A stretch of DNA of 64,000 bases from Methylovulum sp. (GTDB lineage: Bacteria > Pseudomonadota > Gammaproteobacteria > Methylococcales > Methylomonadaceae), in the NCBI GenBank assembly GCA_028712695.1, contig JAQTQZ010000004.1, positions 62,001 to 126,000 of the forward strand. Reading direction: 5' to 3'. This document shows, one piece after another, positions 8,682-18,560 of this stretch; positions within the stretch are counted from its first letter, which is position 1, and each line of letters begins with the position of its first letter. Below the pieces are notes generated by a model. The model saw only the letters and a program-made list of their open reading frames with translations. It searched no databases and had not been told where the DNA came from. The position numbers were made by a program, and so were the translations under genes.

Positions 8682-9221
8682 TTAGACATCAGGTTTGTGG
8701 TGACGTGTTTTGCCACGGCGATTAAGCAGATTGCCACGCTTTTTATTACGCATTTTTACTCGCCGTATATCTAGCTTTTGCTGATTAATTTCTACGGTTT
8801 TTAGATGTTGAAATATATCGGGTGGCATGGCATCGGGCAGATCAATCAGTGTATATAAACTGCGGATGGAGACATTAGCAATGTTGTTTTTATCGACACC
8901 CGATTCATCGACCAGGACTTTTTTAAGGTCGTCCAAGGTGATTTGATGTTGGCTACCGACATCCAAACGGTAACGGATCATTTTGATGCCTGGCTGGACA
9001 GCGGTTTTTTTTGCTGCCACTAATGGCAACGTAGCGCTCTGACCTGTTTGTGTCAAATACACCAAGGCCGCTGCACACTCTAAGATATCAACATCCAATT
9101 CAGCGGCTATAGAGGCAATAAGCGTCCGTGGGCCATCTAGGCACTCACTGGCTAAAATAGACTGCAGATGGCTTTTCAATAACTGTGCCTGATTTGGCTC
9201 AAGCCGTTCTATAAACTTCAT
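8682..9221 (-). CDS. Stand-alone DbpA/CsdA-type RNA-binding domain protein
   Basis: This 179-residue protein resembles only the C-terminal part of DEAD-box helicases such as CsdA/DeaD. Residues about 1-65 form a helical segment like the region after the helicase core, ending ILECAAALVYLTQ. Residues about 80-160 match the DbpA RNA-binding fold: IRYRLDVGSQHQITLDDLKKVL, then TLIDLPDAMPPDIFQHL, then a basic tail rich in K and R. No DEAD box or Walker A is present and none exists upstream, because surA ends 35 bases before it. It therefore probably binds structured RNA without ATPase activity, or partners a helicase encoded elsewhere. Confidence 0.7.
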   Translation of the reverse strand: MKFIERLEPNQAQLLKSHLQSILASECLDGPRTLIASIAAELDVDILECAAALVYLTQTGQSATLPLVAAKKTAVQPGIKMIRYRLDVGSQHQITLDDLKKVLVDESGVDKNNIANVSIRSLYTLIDLPDAMPPDIFQHLKTVEINQQKLDIRRVKMRNKKRGNLLNRRGKTRHHKPDV

Positions 9222-9256
9222 TTATTGTTCAATTATTTGTAACCTGAAAGCAGCCA

Positions 9257-10561
9257 TCACAGCCTGTTTTGGTTGATTTCGACAAAGGCTTCATCGCGTA
9301 AACGGCGTATCCACAGCTCTGTTTCTTCTTCAATTTTGCGTTTTCGGATAGCTTCCCTGACCAAGTTTTTCCGGTATTCGGCGCTGTTATCCTTATTTTC
9401 GCGCCCTAAAACTTGAATCAAGTGCCATCCAAACTGGGTCTGTACCGGCTCACTGATTTCATTAACGGCCAAATTTGACATAGTTTCTTCAAAAGGCTTG
9501 ACCAAATCACCGGGACTCACCCAATCGAGAGATCCCCCTTTAAGCGCCGAGCCTTTATCATCAGAATGTGAACGTGCTAATGTAGCAAAGTCATCGCCAT
9601 CAACAATCCGTGCCTTTAATGCCAACAACCGTTTCCGCGCCTCGGCATCATCGACTAACTCATTAGTTTTTATAAGTATATGCCGTACTTTAGTTTTGGT
9701 GATGATATGGTTGTCCAGCCCTTTAAGTGCTAGCATTTTTATGATGTGAAAACCGCTGGGGCTACGGATTGGCTCCGACACCGCCCCTTCGGGCATGGTC
9801 TTGACCGCATCAACGAATAAAGTGGGTATGTCGCCGATGCCGCGCCACCCTAAATCGCCGCCTTTTAAGGCATTGTCATCATCTGAGTCGCTCATCGCAA
9901 CTTGCTTGAAATCCTCTCCGGCACGTAATTTTTTAACCAGCGCATCCGCTTTGCCAAGCGCTTTTTGTATTTCTGCGGCTGAAGCCCCTTCCTTAACGGC
10001 AACCAAAATATGCCCCAAATGGTATTGGATAGCTTCTTCACCAATTTTTTCCTGGGTTTCCATAAAATGGTCGACTTCACGGTCGGTCACTTTAATGCGT
10101 CCGCCTATTTCCCTAGCACGTAACTGATTAATGATAATTTCATTGCGCATATTATCGAGAAAGCTTTTATAAGACATGCCTTGATGTTCCAGCTCGGCCC
10201 TGAACTCATCCAGGCTCATATTATTGCGTTGGGCAATGTCTGCCGCTGAACTATTGAGCATTTCTTCGCTGACGTTAACCCCGGCCCGTTCTGCCAATTG
10301 CCGTTGTAGCTTGTCAATGATCAATTTTTCCAGCACCTGCTTGCGCAAGATAGACAAGGGGGGCATTGGCGTGTTGCTGGCTTTTATCCGTTGCTCAATA
10401 GCCGCCACTTCTTTGCCTAACTCGCTTTCAAGAACGACATCATCTTCAACAACCGCAACAATCTCATCAAGCAATTGTGCGCCTGCTAAAAAACTGCTGA
10501 ACAGTAAACCAATGGACACTATCAAGTGCAGTATTGCTTTTATACGTTTTTGCTTAATCAT
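9257..10561 (-). CDS. surA: Periplasmic chaperone / peptidyl-prolyl isomerase SurA
   Basis: SurA escorts unfolded outer-membrane proteins, LptD among them, through the periplasm to the BAM complex. The 434 residues begin with a Sec signal peptide ending near LAGAQ. The SurA N-domain follows (DEIVAVVEDDVVLESEL). Two parvulin rotamase domains follow, starting at YHLGHILVAV (about residue 180) and KVRHILIKT (about 290), and each contains the GGDLGW- or GGSLDW-like signature. The start ATG overlaps the lptD stop as ATGA, so it is translationally coupled to its main client. pdxA and ksgA, often found downstream in related bacteria, are absent here. Confidence 0.96.
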   Translation of the reverse strand: MIKQKRIKAILHLIVSIGLLFSSFLAGAQLLDEIVAVVEDDVVLESELGKEVAAIEQRIKASNTPMPPLSILRKQVLEKLIIDKLQRQLAERAGVNVSEEMLNSSAADIAQRNNMSLDEFRAELEHQGMSYKSFLDNMRNEIIINQLRAREIGGRIKVTDREVDHFMETQEKIGEEAIQYHLGHILVAVKEGASAAEIQKALGKADALVKKLRAGEDFKQVAMSDSDDDNALKGGDLGWRGIGDIPTLFVDAVKTMPEGAVSEPIRSPSGFHIIKMLALKGLDNHIITKTKVRHILIKTNELVDDAEARKRLLALKARIVDGDDFATLARSHSDDKGSALKGGSLDWVSPGDLVKPFEETMSNLAVNEISEPVQTQFGWHLIQVLGRENKDNSAEYRKNLVREAIRKRKIEEETELWIRRLRDEAFVEINQNRL

Positions 10562-13215
10562 TTTGCCGGTTTCCGGTAACCATAAATACTTGTTGCGAAG
10601 AAATCATCCAATTGTGCGCCAATACCGGTCAAACCTTTAAGTTCCACTTGAAAGAATATGCCTGTCTGGTTCGTCCCTTCAACAACCTGGCTGATATTAT
10701 TGACTGACTTATTGATACTGTTAAGGTAACTTCGGCCAATAATGCGAAAACGCCAGCAACAGTTCTCTTTTTCAAGACCAAAAAAACCATCCTGGGTTCT
10801 ATTGTATAACCATGAATACTGCCAACGGCCCACAGCATACCAATTGTTATAAACAGGCCAGCGGAATGACATATCGGTTTGGGTAATATCGTTGCTTTTA
10901 TCGGTTACGAGGGGGTCATGCCGGTATAAATAGCCCAAATTGATAATCTGGTCAGCTTCATTCATAAAATGCACCATCGTTTTGCCACGGACAAACGCAT
11001 TGGAATGGGGATCCCATTGCACCCCCGTATCCACGGCAATATGCTGGGTCAGTTCACTGCCCAACTCAACGACAACCGGTGAGGCGCTGGCGGTTTCAAC
11101 CGGACTACCTGGTAAATTCAGTGTGACATCACGATTACGGAAATAAAATATCTCCCCAACGTTAAGTTTTAAGCGCTCCCGACCGGTAGCAGGGTCAATC
11201 AGACGCGAAGTGATCGCCGCACTGACTTGGTTAGCATCTTGTATTCTGTCTGAGCCGCTGAAGCGGTTTTCCCGGAACAGACTGGCAAACCAAAAATCGT
11301 AAATAGAGGTGTCAAACAACGGTATTTGGCTTTGGTCAGTTTTGGGAATATATAAATAAAACAACCTGGGCTCTAACGTCTGAACTAAAGCGCTCCCTGC
11401 AATATTCCGTTCTAAATACATGCCGCTATCGACGGACATAATAGGTAATGTTCTGGAAATGTCGGTTGACGATCCGTTCTGTTGATTATTTAAAAAATAC
11501 TGGGTGTGCTGCACCGATATTTTAGGTGTCACATAAGAACTGGCCGTCTGTAATGGCAGGCTTAATGAGGGTTTGACGTTTAAGCGTTGGCCATCAACCA
11601 ACGTGCTATGCTGAAAATTGACCGCTTCACTTTCCAGTGCCGCATCAATTGGCACAGCGTTAAACGCATGGTTTAAATTCAGATTGATTTGCGGCAAACG
11701 TTTATAGGGGATTTCGTTGCCTTTCAGCGATGAATCCAAGGTCTGGTAACTTTCGACACGCGTGACAAAAGAAACTCCTTCATCAATATAACTGATACCC
11801 CCCTGACTTTTAAGGAAACTAAAGTTAGGCGTACTTAGCGCATTGCCCAATTCAGCAAAGTAGTTATTATCTGACACCGTATTCAAATCAAGGTTAGTGC
11901 TGAGATGCTCGGTGAACTGCGTGTTGTGCTTAAGCATCAAATGGTGTCTTGACCTGTTTAATTTAGCGTCATCAGGCATGTATTGCACGCTCGCCTGGCC
12001 TTGCGTGTTTGAAGTCAAATAACGGAAGTTGCCGCCCAATAAAAGCCCCCTGTCACCAAAATAGACAGGGTTTAAGGTGGCGTCATAATTGGGGGCGATA
12101 TTCCAATAATAAGGGACGGACAGGTTAAACCCGCTGTTTTGGGTATTACCGAACGTGGGCGAGAGAAACCCCGAAAGCCTGCGGTTATCGACCGGAAAAG
12201 CCAGATAGGGTGAATAAAAAACGGGGACACCTTTAAACTCAACCCACGCGTTTTTAGCTGCGCCTTTGCCGGTCTGTCTATTCAGTTTCAGTTCAGCCGC
12301 ATGAACCGCCCAATCATGGTTGCCAGGACGACAACTGGTATAAGTGACCTTTTTGTAATGCGATAAAAAGGCACTGTCCCGGTACACCGCTTCAGCACTC
12401 CCACGCAACGGCGTAATAGCGGAAATAAACAAGGTATTGCGTAATTTTGCCTGGTCAGTGGCCAATTTGAGCGAGGCTGATTCGCTATATAAAGCCAGTT
12501 GGTCTTCGCTGTAATAAACCTTGCCATGCAAATCCAATGTCTCTGAGACACTGTCATAATTGGCCTTATCAGCCAGCGCTTGCTGATCGGCACGGCTCAT
12601 TTCCACCCGACCGGAATAATTGCCGATTTCATTATCGAATATTTCCGAATAATTCGATTTAACATCCAGAGGCGTTTTATTCCTGATTTCCCGAAGATCG
12701 GCTGGTGCCACCTTACCCGCTGATTGCACGGTACAGTTTTCCCAAGGGTCTACCTTGAGCTTTGAAGTTAACGTGGTGAATATCTGCTCTTGCTCGTGAT
12801 CGAACATAGGGTTGAGCAAGCCCACATTAAAGCTATCCAAAATGTCGGGCTCAATCGGCGCGGCGGCTTGCGGCCGTTTTACCTCAGGAGCAGGCACCGT
12901 TACCACCGGCACAGCTTCGGGCGGCATGGCCTGGACAGGTCTGGGTTCTTCTATAGGTTCTGCAGGAAGCCGGGGCGCCGCTACGGGGGCTGTTATCGTT
13001 TGGTTTTGTTGCGGCTCGCTTGGCTTGACAATAATCGGCGCCGCCGTGCCAACAGGTTCAGCATCAGCCGGTTGCTGCGTTGCTTCGCTTTGGTCGCCTA
13101 GGCAAACCCACTCGTTGCTGTCTTTGTCCTGTTGACAAGACCATGCATCTTGGTCAGCAAAGCTGACCGAGGTTGTTACCGAAGGCAAAAAGATGAGCAA
13201 TAAGCGGCGAAGCAT
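10558..13215 (-). CDS. lptD: LPS-assembly outer membrane protein LptD
   Basis: LptD with LptE forms the outer-membrane translocon that inserts lipopolysaccharide into the outer leaflet. The 885-residue protein has a signal peptide (LLLIFLPSVTTSVSFA), a proline-rich linker, an OstA/LptD-N jellyroll region around ANYDSVSETLDLHGKVYYSEDQ, and a C-terminal beta-barrel ending in GYRKPAK. Cysteines occur near the mature N-terminus (WSCQQ, WVCLG), at about residue 160 (WENCTV) and near the end (ENCCWRF), consistent with the known inter-domain disulfides. It is the first gene of the lptD-surA operon and is divergent from amgK. Confidence 0.96.
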   Translation of the reverse strand: MLRRLLLIFLPSVTTSVSFADQDAWSCQQDKDSNEWVCLGDQSEATQQPADAEPVGTAAPIIVKPSEPQQNQTITAPVAAPRLPAEPIEEPRPVQAMPPEAVPVVTVPAPEVKRPQAAAPIEPDILDSFNVGLLNPMFDHEQEQIFTTLTSKLKVDPWENCTVQSAGKVAPADLREIRNKTPLDVKSNYSEIFDNEIGNYSGRVEMSRADQQALADKANYDSVSETLDLHGKVYYSEDQLALYSESASLKLATDQAKLRNTLFISAITPLRGSAEAVYRDSAFLSHYKKVTYTSCRPGNHDWAVHAAELKLNRQTGKGAAKNAWVEFKGVPVFYSPYLAFPVDNRRLSGFLSPTFGNTQNSGFNLSVPYYWNIAPNYDATLNPVYFGDRGLLLGGNFRYLTSNTQGQASVQYMPDDAKLNRSRHHLMLKHNTQFTEHLSTNLDLNTVSDNNYFAELGNALSTPNFSFLKSQGGISYIDEGVSFVTRVESYQTLDSSLKGNEIPYKRLPQINLNLNHAFNAVPIDAALESEAVNFQHSTLVDGQRLNVKPSLSLPLQTASSYVTPKISVQHTQYFLNNQQNGSSTDISRTLPIMSVDSGMYLERNIAGSALVQTLEPRLFYLYIPKTDQSQIPLFDTSIYDFWFASLFRENRFSGSDRIQDANQVSAAITSRLIDPATGRERLKLNVGEIFYFRNRDVTLNLPGSPVETASASPVVVELGSELTQHIAVDTGVQWDPHSNAFVRGKTMVHFMNEADQIINLGYLYRHDPLVTDKSNDITQTDMSFRWPVYNNWYAVGRWQYSWLYNRTQDGFFGLEKENCCWRFRIIGRSYLNSINKSVNNISQVVEGTNQTGIFFQVELKGLTGIGAQLDDFFATSIYGYRKPAK

Positions 13216-13325
13216 ATAGGTATCAAATCAAGATTAATGGCGGAATAAAGCGTAAATCGCATAAAATGCAGAGGTGCATTCTACCTTAAATTTACTAGCG
13301 CCAGACAACTAATCTGCCCAACACC

Positions 13326-14321
13326 ATGATGCCTGAAGACTTAAGAACACTCACTTTGCTGGACTGGCTTGAAAATGATCTTTTACTGACAGTCGAAAAT
13401 TTCCAACCCGCTTCCAACGACGCCAGCTTCAGGCGTTACTTTCGGGTGACCACACCCGAAGGCCCGCTTATTGCTATGGATGCGCCGCCAGATAAAGAGA
13501 ATCTGGAACCCTTTATCAGGGTGGCCGGACTTATGGCCCAGGCTGGCATTAATGTCCCGACTGTTTTTCAACAAAATATCGATGACGGTTTTTTGTTGTT
13601 GGAAGATTTTGGCAACCGTAGCTTTTTAGACCAACTAAATTCTGATACGGCCAATACGCTGTACCAAAGCGCATTGGATAGCCTGTTTAAGCTACAAACC
13701 CAGACACCGCTAAAAAACAATCCCCTCCCCCGCTATGATGAAGCCTTGCTAGAGCGGGAGCTGGCTATTTTTGATGACTGGTTTCTTAATGGCTTACTGG
13801 ACATCGACATACCAGAAACACTGTGGGCACGCGTAAAGTCGGAACTCATCGCCTCGGCATTGGCCCAACCTTTAACTTGCGTGCATAGGGATTACCATTC
13901 ACGCAATCTGATGGTGTTGGACAACAACTCGCCTGGGGTCATTGATTTTCAGGACGCGGTAATAGGCCCGATCACTTACGACTTGGTATCGTTACTGCGG
14001 GATTGCTATATCGCTTGGCCGCAACATCAAGTTGAGCAATGGTTGGAAGCCTATTTTCAACGCTTACAGCAAGCCGCATTGGTCACCTGTGATCTGGATC
14101 AGTTTAAACGTTGGTTCGATTTGATGGGGTTGCAGCGTCACCTTAAAGCAATCGGGATTTTTTCCCGTCTGCATTTACGGGATGGGAAGTCGGGCTATCT
14201 GAACGACATACCGCGCACTTTACAGTATGTCACCGACGTTTGCTCGGAGTATCCCGAACTGACTGAATTTAATCACTTTATAAAAGAAAACGCAGCACAG
14301 GCGCGGGGATTAACCGAATGA
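13326..14321 (+). CDS. amgK: N-acetylmuramate/N-acetylglucosamine kinase AmgK
   Basis: AmgK phosphorylates the anomeric position of recycled MurNAc or GlcNAc in the peptidoglycan recycling route that bypasses fosfomycin-sensitive MurA. The 331-residue protein has the aminoglycoside-phosphotransferase fold with the catalytic loop HRDYHSRNLM (around residue 187) and metal-binding IDFQDAVIGPITYDL. It overlaps the next gene, murU, by four bases (ATGA), and it lies divergent from lptD. This is the same arrangement known in pseudomonads and strengthens the assignment over a generic phosphotransferase. Two ATGs in tandem (13326, 13329) are both possible starts. Confidence 0.9.
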   Translation: MMPEDLRTLTLLDWLENDLLLTVENFQPASNDASFRRYFRVTTPEGPLIAMDAPPDKENLEPFIRVAGLMAQAGINVPTVFQQNIDDGFLLLEDFGNRSFLDQLNSDTANTLYQSALDSLFKLQTQTPLKNNPLPRYDEALLERELAIFDDWFLNGLLDIDIPETLWARVKSELIASALAQPLTCVHRDYHSRNLMVLDNNSPGVIDFQDAVIGPITYDLVSLLRDCYIAWPQHQVEQWLEAYFQRLQQAALVTCDLDQFKRWFDLMGLQRHLKAIGIFSRLHLRDGKSGYLNDIPRTLQYVTDVCSEYPELTEFNHFIKENAAQARGLTE

Positions 14322-15001
14322 AAGCTATGATACTAGCCGCAGGGCGCGGCGAGCGGATGCGCCCGCTAACCGACCACACCCCCAAACCTTTGTTGCCAGC
14401 AGGCGGTAAACCACTAATTGAACACACCATTTGCCAATTAGTGGCTGCTGGCTTCACCGACATCGTTATTAATTACGCCCATTTAGGACAACAAATAGCC
14501 GATTATTTGGGCAATGGCCAGCAATTAGGCGCAACTATCCAGTATTCTCCAGAAGGTGAGTATGGCTTGGAAACCGCCGGTGGCATTATCAATGCGTTAC
14601 CGCTACTGGACACAGAAACCTTTTTGGTTGTTAATGCGGATGTGGCCACTGACTTTCCTTTTGCCTCACTTCAAAGCCGGCACGTTGATTTAGCGCACTT
14701 AATACTGGTCACCAACCCTGAACATCATCCTGCAGGAGATTTTAGTATTGATAGCGCCGGCTACGTCATTGATGGTGGCACAGACACCTCCACGTTTAGT
14801 GGCATCGGTTTGTATAGCCGGGCATTGTTTGCCAATCTGCCTGCAGGGAAAACCAAACTGGCGCCTTTATTACGCCAAGCGATGACCGGACGCCGGATCA
14901 GTGGACAAAAACACACCGGGTTCTGGATGGATATTGGCACGCCACAGCGTCTTCAAGCGCTTGATTTTTATTACACACAGCGGAGTATTGACCATGCCTA
15001 A
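14318..15001 (+). CDS. murU: N-acetylmuramate alpha-1-phosphate uridylyltransferase MurU
   Basis: MurU converts MurNAc-1-phosphate and UTP to UDP-MurNAc, the step after AmgK. The 227-residue protein starts with the nucleotidyltransferase signature LAAGRGERMRPLTDHTPKPLL and the lysine-containing GGKPLIEH. It continues with the YSPEGEYGLETAGGI substrate loop and the metal-binding VVNADV segment. Its length matches MurU rather than the longer GlmU or glucose-1-phosphate transferases, and coupling to amgK supports the call. The stop overlaps the dodecin start by eight bases. Confidence 0.92.
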   Translation: MKAMILAAGRGERMRPLTDHTPKPLLPAGGKPLIEHTICQLVAAGFTDIVINYAHLGQQIADYLGNGQQLGATIQYSPEGEYGLETAGGIINALPLLDTETFLVVNADVATDFPFASLQSRHVDLAHLILVTNPEHHPAGDFSIDSAGYVIDGGTDTSTFSGIGLYSRALFANLPAGKTKLAPLLRQAMTGRRISGQKHTGFWMDIGTPQRLQALDFYYTQRSIDHA

Positions 15002-15203
15002 CCATGTTTACAAAAAAATTGAATTGACCGGCTCCTCAACCATCGGCATCCAGGATGCCATAGAAAAAGCGGTGCATGAAGCTTCCAAAACCATCGCATC
15101 CATGCGCTGGTTTGAAGTGGTTGAAACCCGTGGACATTTAGAAAACGGTAAAATCGCCCATTGGCAGGTAACCATTAAAGTAGGGTATACATTACCTGAA
15201 TGA
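14994..15203 (+). CDS. Dodecin family flavin-binding protein
   Basis: Dodecins are small dodecameric proteins that store flavins and protect against their photochemistry. This 69-residue protein matches the family over its whole length: NHVYKKIELTGSS, a helix IQDAIEKAVHEASKT, then MRWFEVVETRGHLENG with the flavin-stacking tryptophan, and WQVTIKVGY with the glutamine expected to contact the isoalloxazine. ATG at 14994 gives the usual family N-terminus. It overlaps the murU stop and ends the amgK-murU operon, though no functional link to peptidoglycan recycling is known. Confidence 0.9.
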   Translation: MPNHVYKKIELTGSSTIGIQDAIEKAVHEASKTIASMRWFEVVETRGHLENGKIAHWQVTIKVGYTLPE

Positions 15204-15239
15204 GCGTTAAACGGGCCGCGTATATAAAAACCTGTCCGT

Positions 15240-16286
15240 TTATTTAGAAAAGCCAATAAATTGCCGGTAAGGTGAATCCTGCTTCCACGTGAACGCCTCA
15301 GTAAAATAGTGCATTAACGCCAAATAACCTAACAGCCCGACAGTCACCGCTTTACGGATCTCAACCTCAAACAAGGTATTGCTTATTAGGTTGACCACAT
15401 CGTCGCCATAGGCCTGTAATGCAAACGCCAACATAAATGACAACAGCGGCAAGACAATAAAAACAGGGATATTACAATAGGCCGCGCTACGATAAATTAT
15501 ATTTTTCGGTTGCTGGTGATGCTTGTTGTAATCATGCGTGACATAAAAAATATAGGCTGTCGCATCATGCACTAAGCGGGGAACCATAATTGCCAAAAAG
15601 TAATACTGTTGCAGATACAGATAAAAGCTACTCAACACCAAAAAAACATTCGCCCACAGAAACCACCTGCTAAAGGCGGTGGTGCAGTAACGTTGGCTCA
15701 AGACAGCACTACCGACCAGGCTAAGGCACAAGCCACCTGCTACCGTCCGGATAAGGCCTGCCTGTTGCACATCCAAGCTGTTCTTAAGAAAAATCCCGAC
15801 ATAAATAAAAATCCCTGCCGTTATGCTCAGCCACAACAACAATTGGAACGCCCAGCCTGGCAACCGGCAAACGCCCCGTGCGATGCCATGCTGCTGCTTA
15901 AGGACATGATAAACCGTCCACGCGGCAACCATCACATACATCACTTTATAAGGGAGAAACAAGCTGCCGAGGCCAAAAAAAACCGCAAGTGCTGCCGTCA
16001 TTAATAGCAAACTGCGCCGGTAACGCTGGATATAATCCCTGTTGCTAACCAGTATTAATGAGCTGGCAATAATATGTGGGGTGCCAAACAGAATTTGGAA
16101 TAATAGGAAGTGGGTCGGGCTGCTAGGCAATAATTGTTTTAAATTGCCGTGAAAAAACCAGCTATCGACAGCTTGTAACAACAAGCACAGGGGAATAATA
16201 AAATATAAACCCAACAATAAACGAAAAGAGACTGTGAGTTTAGGTTCGACGGTTAGGTTGTGCAGCGAGAGCGTAGATGCAGACAT
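15240..16286 (-). CDS. Polytopic membrane protein with conserved-looking histidines, function unknown
   Basis: This 348-residue protein has about eight to nine hydrophobic helices. Several histidines lie near membrane borders: FGTPHIIAS, WTVYHVLKQQHG, PRLVHDATAYIFYVTHDYNKHH and LMHYFTEAFTWK. This spacing recalls membrane metalloenzymes with histidine ligands, such as Brp/Blh-type or desaturase-like proteins, but no family was firmly recognised. It is a single gene convergent with the dodecin, and its upstream 277 bases toward typA hold no other gene. The function is unknown. Confidence 0.65.
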   Translation of the reverse strand: MSASTLSLHNLTVEPKLTVSFRLLLGLYFIIPLCLLLQAVDSWFFHGNLKQLLPSSPTHFLLFQILFGTPHIIASSLILVSNRDYIQRYRRSLLLMTAALAVFFGLGSLFLPYKVMYVMVAAWTVYHVLKQQHGIARGVCRLPGWAFQLLLWLSITAGIFIYVGIFLKNSLDVQQAGLIRTVAGGLCLSLVGSAVLSQRYCTTAFSRWFLWANVFLVLSSFYLYLQQYYFLAIMVPRLVHDATAYIFYVTHDYNKHHQQPKNIIYRSAAYCNIPVFIVLPLLSFMLAFALQAYGDDVVNLISNTLFEVEIRKAVTVGLLGYLALMHYFTEAFTWKQDSPYRQFIGFSK

Positions 16287-16563
16287 GGCGTTTTACCTTA
16301 ATCAATCGGGAATGCCTTGAATGTTTCACTATTGACGAGCGTATCCAGCCATTCCAATGCAAATTGGCGATTATAACGCCGAGCCGATGACCATGCCACT
16401 TAACAATCAGCATTAAGGCCTGTCAAGGCTTGTTAAAACGCAACAAGCCTTTCGGAAAAACAACTATTTTTTTGAAATTCTGGCATCGAGACTAGCAGCC
16501 AAACCAAACGTGTTGGCTTGACTTTAAACGCTATATCTATGCAGGCAATGCCGCTAAAACAAC

Positions 16564-18375
16564 TTAGTTTTTAGAGGCTCTTTTGCGCTCATTTTCAGTC
16601 AATAACTTCTTACGCAAGCGTATCGACTTAGGTGTCACTTCAACCAATTCATCCTCAGCGATAAATTCCAGCGCTTGCTCGAGGGTTAATTTTTGAATCC
16701 GTGCCAACACTAAACTTTCATCGGTACCTGACGCGCGGACGTTGGTCAATTGTTTCGGTTTACAAGGGTTTACGCATAAATCATTGCTGCGGGAATGCAA
16801 ACCCACCAACATGCCCTCGTAAATTTCATCACCATTAACCAAGAGTAATTCGCCACGTTCTTGTAACGGATGTAATGAATAAGTCACGGCTTTGCCTGCC
16901 ACCATTGAAATCATCACACCGCGCTGGCGATTGCCAACTTCACCTGGCTTCATCGGGCCATAATGGTCGAAGACATGATAGAGCAGACCAGAGCCTGACG
17001 TTGCTGTCATAAATTCAGTCTGGAAACCAATCAGGCCACGTGAAGGCATCATATACTCCAAACGGATACGGCCTTTGCCATCCGGCACCATATTGGTCAA
17101 GTCGCCTTTCCGGTCACCCAGTTTTTCCATGATGGCGCCTTGGTGCTCTTCTTCCACTTCAATCGTGACCATTTCAAACGGTTCGCACTTTTTACCATCA
17201 ATTTCTTTAATGATAACTTCTGGACGCGACACACCCATTTCAAAACCTTCACGACGCATGTTTTCAATCAGCACCGACAAATGCAATTCGCCACGACCTG
17301 ACACTTTAAATTTATCCGGGTCTGCCGTGTCTTCAACTTTTAACGCGACGTTATGTTGCAACTCCTTTTCCAATCTGTCGCGGATTTGCCGGGTAGTGAC
17401 AAACTTACCTTCCCTACCGGCGAACGGTGAGTTATTGACCTGAAATGTCATGGTTACAGTAGGCTCATCAACCGACAACGGCGTCATGATTTCTACACAT
17501 TCAGGACTACAAATAGTGTCAGAAATTTCCAGTTTTTCAATCCCGGCAAAAGCAATAATGTCACCGGCACGGGCTTCCTGCACTTCAACGCGTTCCAAAC
17601 CATGAAAGCCATAAATTTGCAGCATACGGCCCTTACGCTCGACCCCTTCGCGATTGACAATAACCAACGGTTGGTTAGGTTTGATGCTACCACGCTGAAT
17701 ACGGCCGACACCAATAACGCCCACATAAGTGTTGTAATCCAGACTGGACACCTGCATTTGGAAAGGGCCATCCATATCAACTGGCGGCGGGTTTACTTTG
17801 GCGACGATAGTTTCAAATAAAGGCGTCATGTCGCCGCCGCTTATCGTGTGCTCCAAACCGGCATAACCATTGATTGCCGACGCATAAACTATAGGGAAAT
17901 CCAGTTGCTCATCGGTTGCGCCCAAACGGTCAAACAAATCAAAAGTTTGATCAACCACCCAGTCAGGACGTGCACCTGGACGGTCGATTTTATTGATGAC
18001 AACAATCGGCTTTAAACCCAATGCAAAGGCCTTTTGCGTGACAAAACGCGTTTGTGGCATCGGCCCGTCAACCGCATCGACTAACAACAAAACTGAATCA
18101 ACCATCGACAATACACGCTCCACTTCGCCACCGAAGTCAGCATGGCCCGGGGTGTCCACTATGTTGATGTGATAACCGTTCCAGTCTAATGCGGTGTTTT
18201 TTGCCAGAATGGTGATTCCGCGTTCTTTTTCAATATCGTTGGAATCCATAATGCGCTCGGTCACTTTCGCATGGGCGGCAAAAGTTCCGGATTGCTGCAA
18301 CAATTTATCAACCAATGTTGTCTTACCGTGGTCAACGTGGGCAATAATGGCGATATTTCTTAATTTTTCGATCAC
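16564..18375 (-). CDS. typA: Translational GTPase TypA/BipA
   Basis: TypA is a ribosome-associated GTPase of the EF-G class needed for 50S assembly, stress and low-temperature growth. The 603-residue length is exactly in the family range. The G domain has [14 protein letters not shown] (G1), RGITI (G2), [16 protein letters not shown] (G3) and [10 protein letters not shown] (G4). The C-terminal domain carries the TypA-specific [17 protein letters not shown] and [23 protein letters not shown] segments. It stands as a single-gene unit; the 185 bases upstream hold its promoter and rimK's terminator region. Confidence 0.97.
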   Translation of the reverse strand: MIEKLRNIAIIAHVDHGKTTLVDKLLQQSGTFAAHAKVTERIMDSNDIEKERGITILAKNTALDWNGYHINIVDTPGHADFGGEVERVLSMVDSVLLLVDAVDGPMPQTRFVTQKAFALGLKPIVVINKIDRPGARPDWVVDQTFDLFDRLGATDEQLDFPIVYASAINGYAGLEHTISGGDMTPLFETIVAKVNPPPVDMDGPFQMQVSSLDYNTYVGVIGVGRIQRGSIKPNQPLVIVNREGVERKGRMLQIYGFHGLERVEVQEARAGDIIAFAGIEKLEISDTICSPECVEIMTPLSVDEPTVTMTFQVNNSPFAGREGKFVTTRQIRDRLEKELQHNVALKVEDTADPDKFKVSGRGELHLSVLIENMRREGFEMGVSRPEVIIKEIDGKKCEPFEMVTIEVEEEHQGAIMEKLGDRKGDLTNMVPDGKGRIRLEYMMPSRGLIGFQTEFMTATSGSGLLYHVFDHYGPMKPGEVGNRQRGVMISMVAGKAVTYSLHPLQERGELLLVNGDEIYEGMLVGLHSRSNDLCVNPCKPKQLTNVRASGTDESLVLARIQKLTLEQALEFIAEDELVEVTPKSIRLRKKLLTENERKRASKN

Positions 18376-18560
18376 TTTTTTTTACTCTAGTGGTTAATAA
18401 ATATAGGGGTTAACCAGATTATGTAGTGATCTGGTTATAAATTAGGGATAAAAGAATGGCGCTGGATTGGCTTACAGCCGTATAGGATAAGCCGCCTATT
18501 TTACACAAAATGGCTTATTATCGCATCCATTAGGTGGGGTCAAGAACTCAATCTTGCGGT

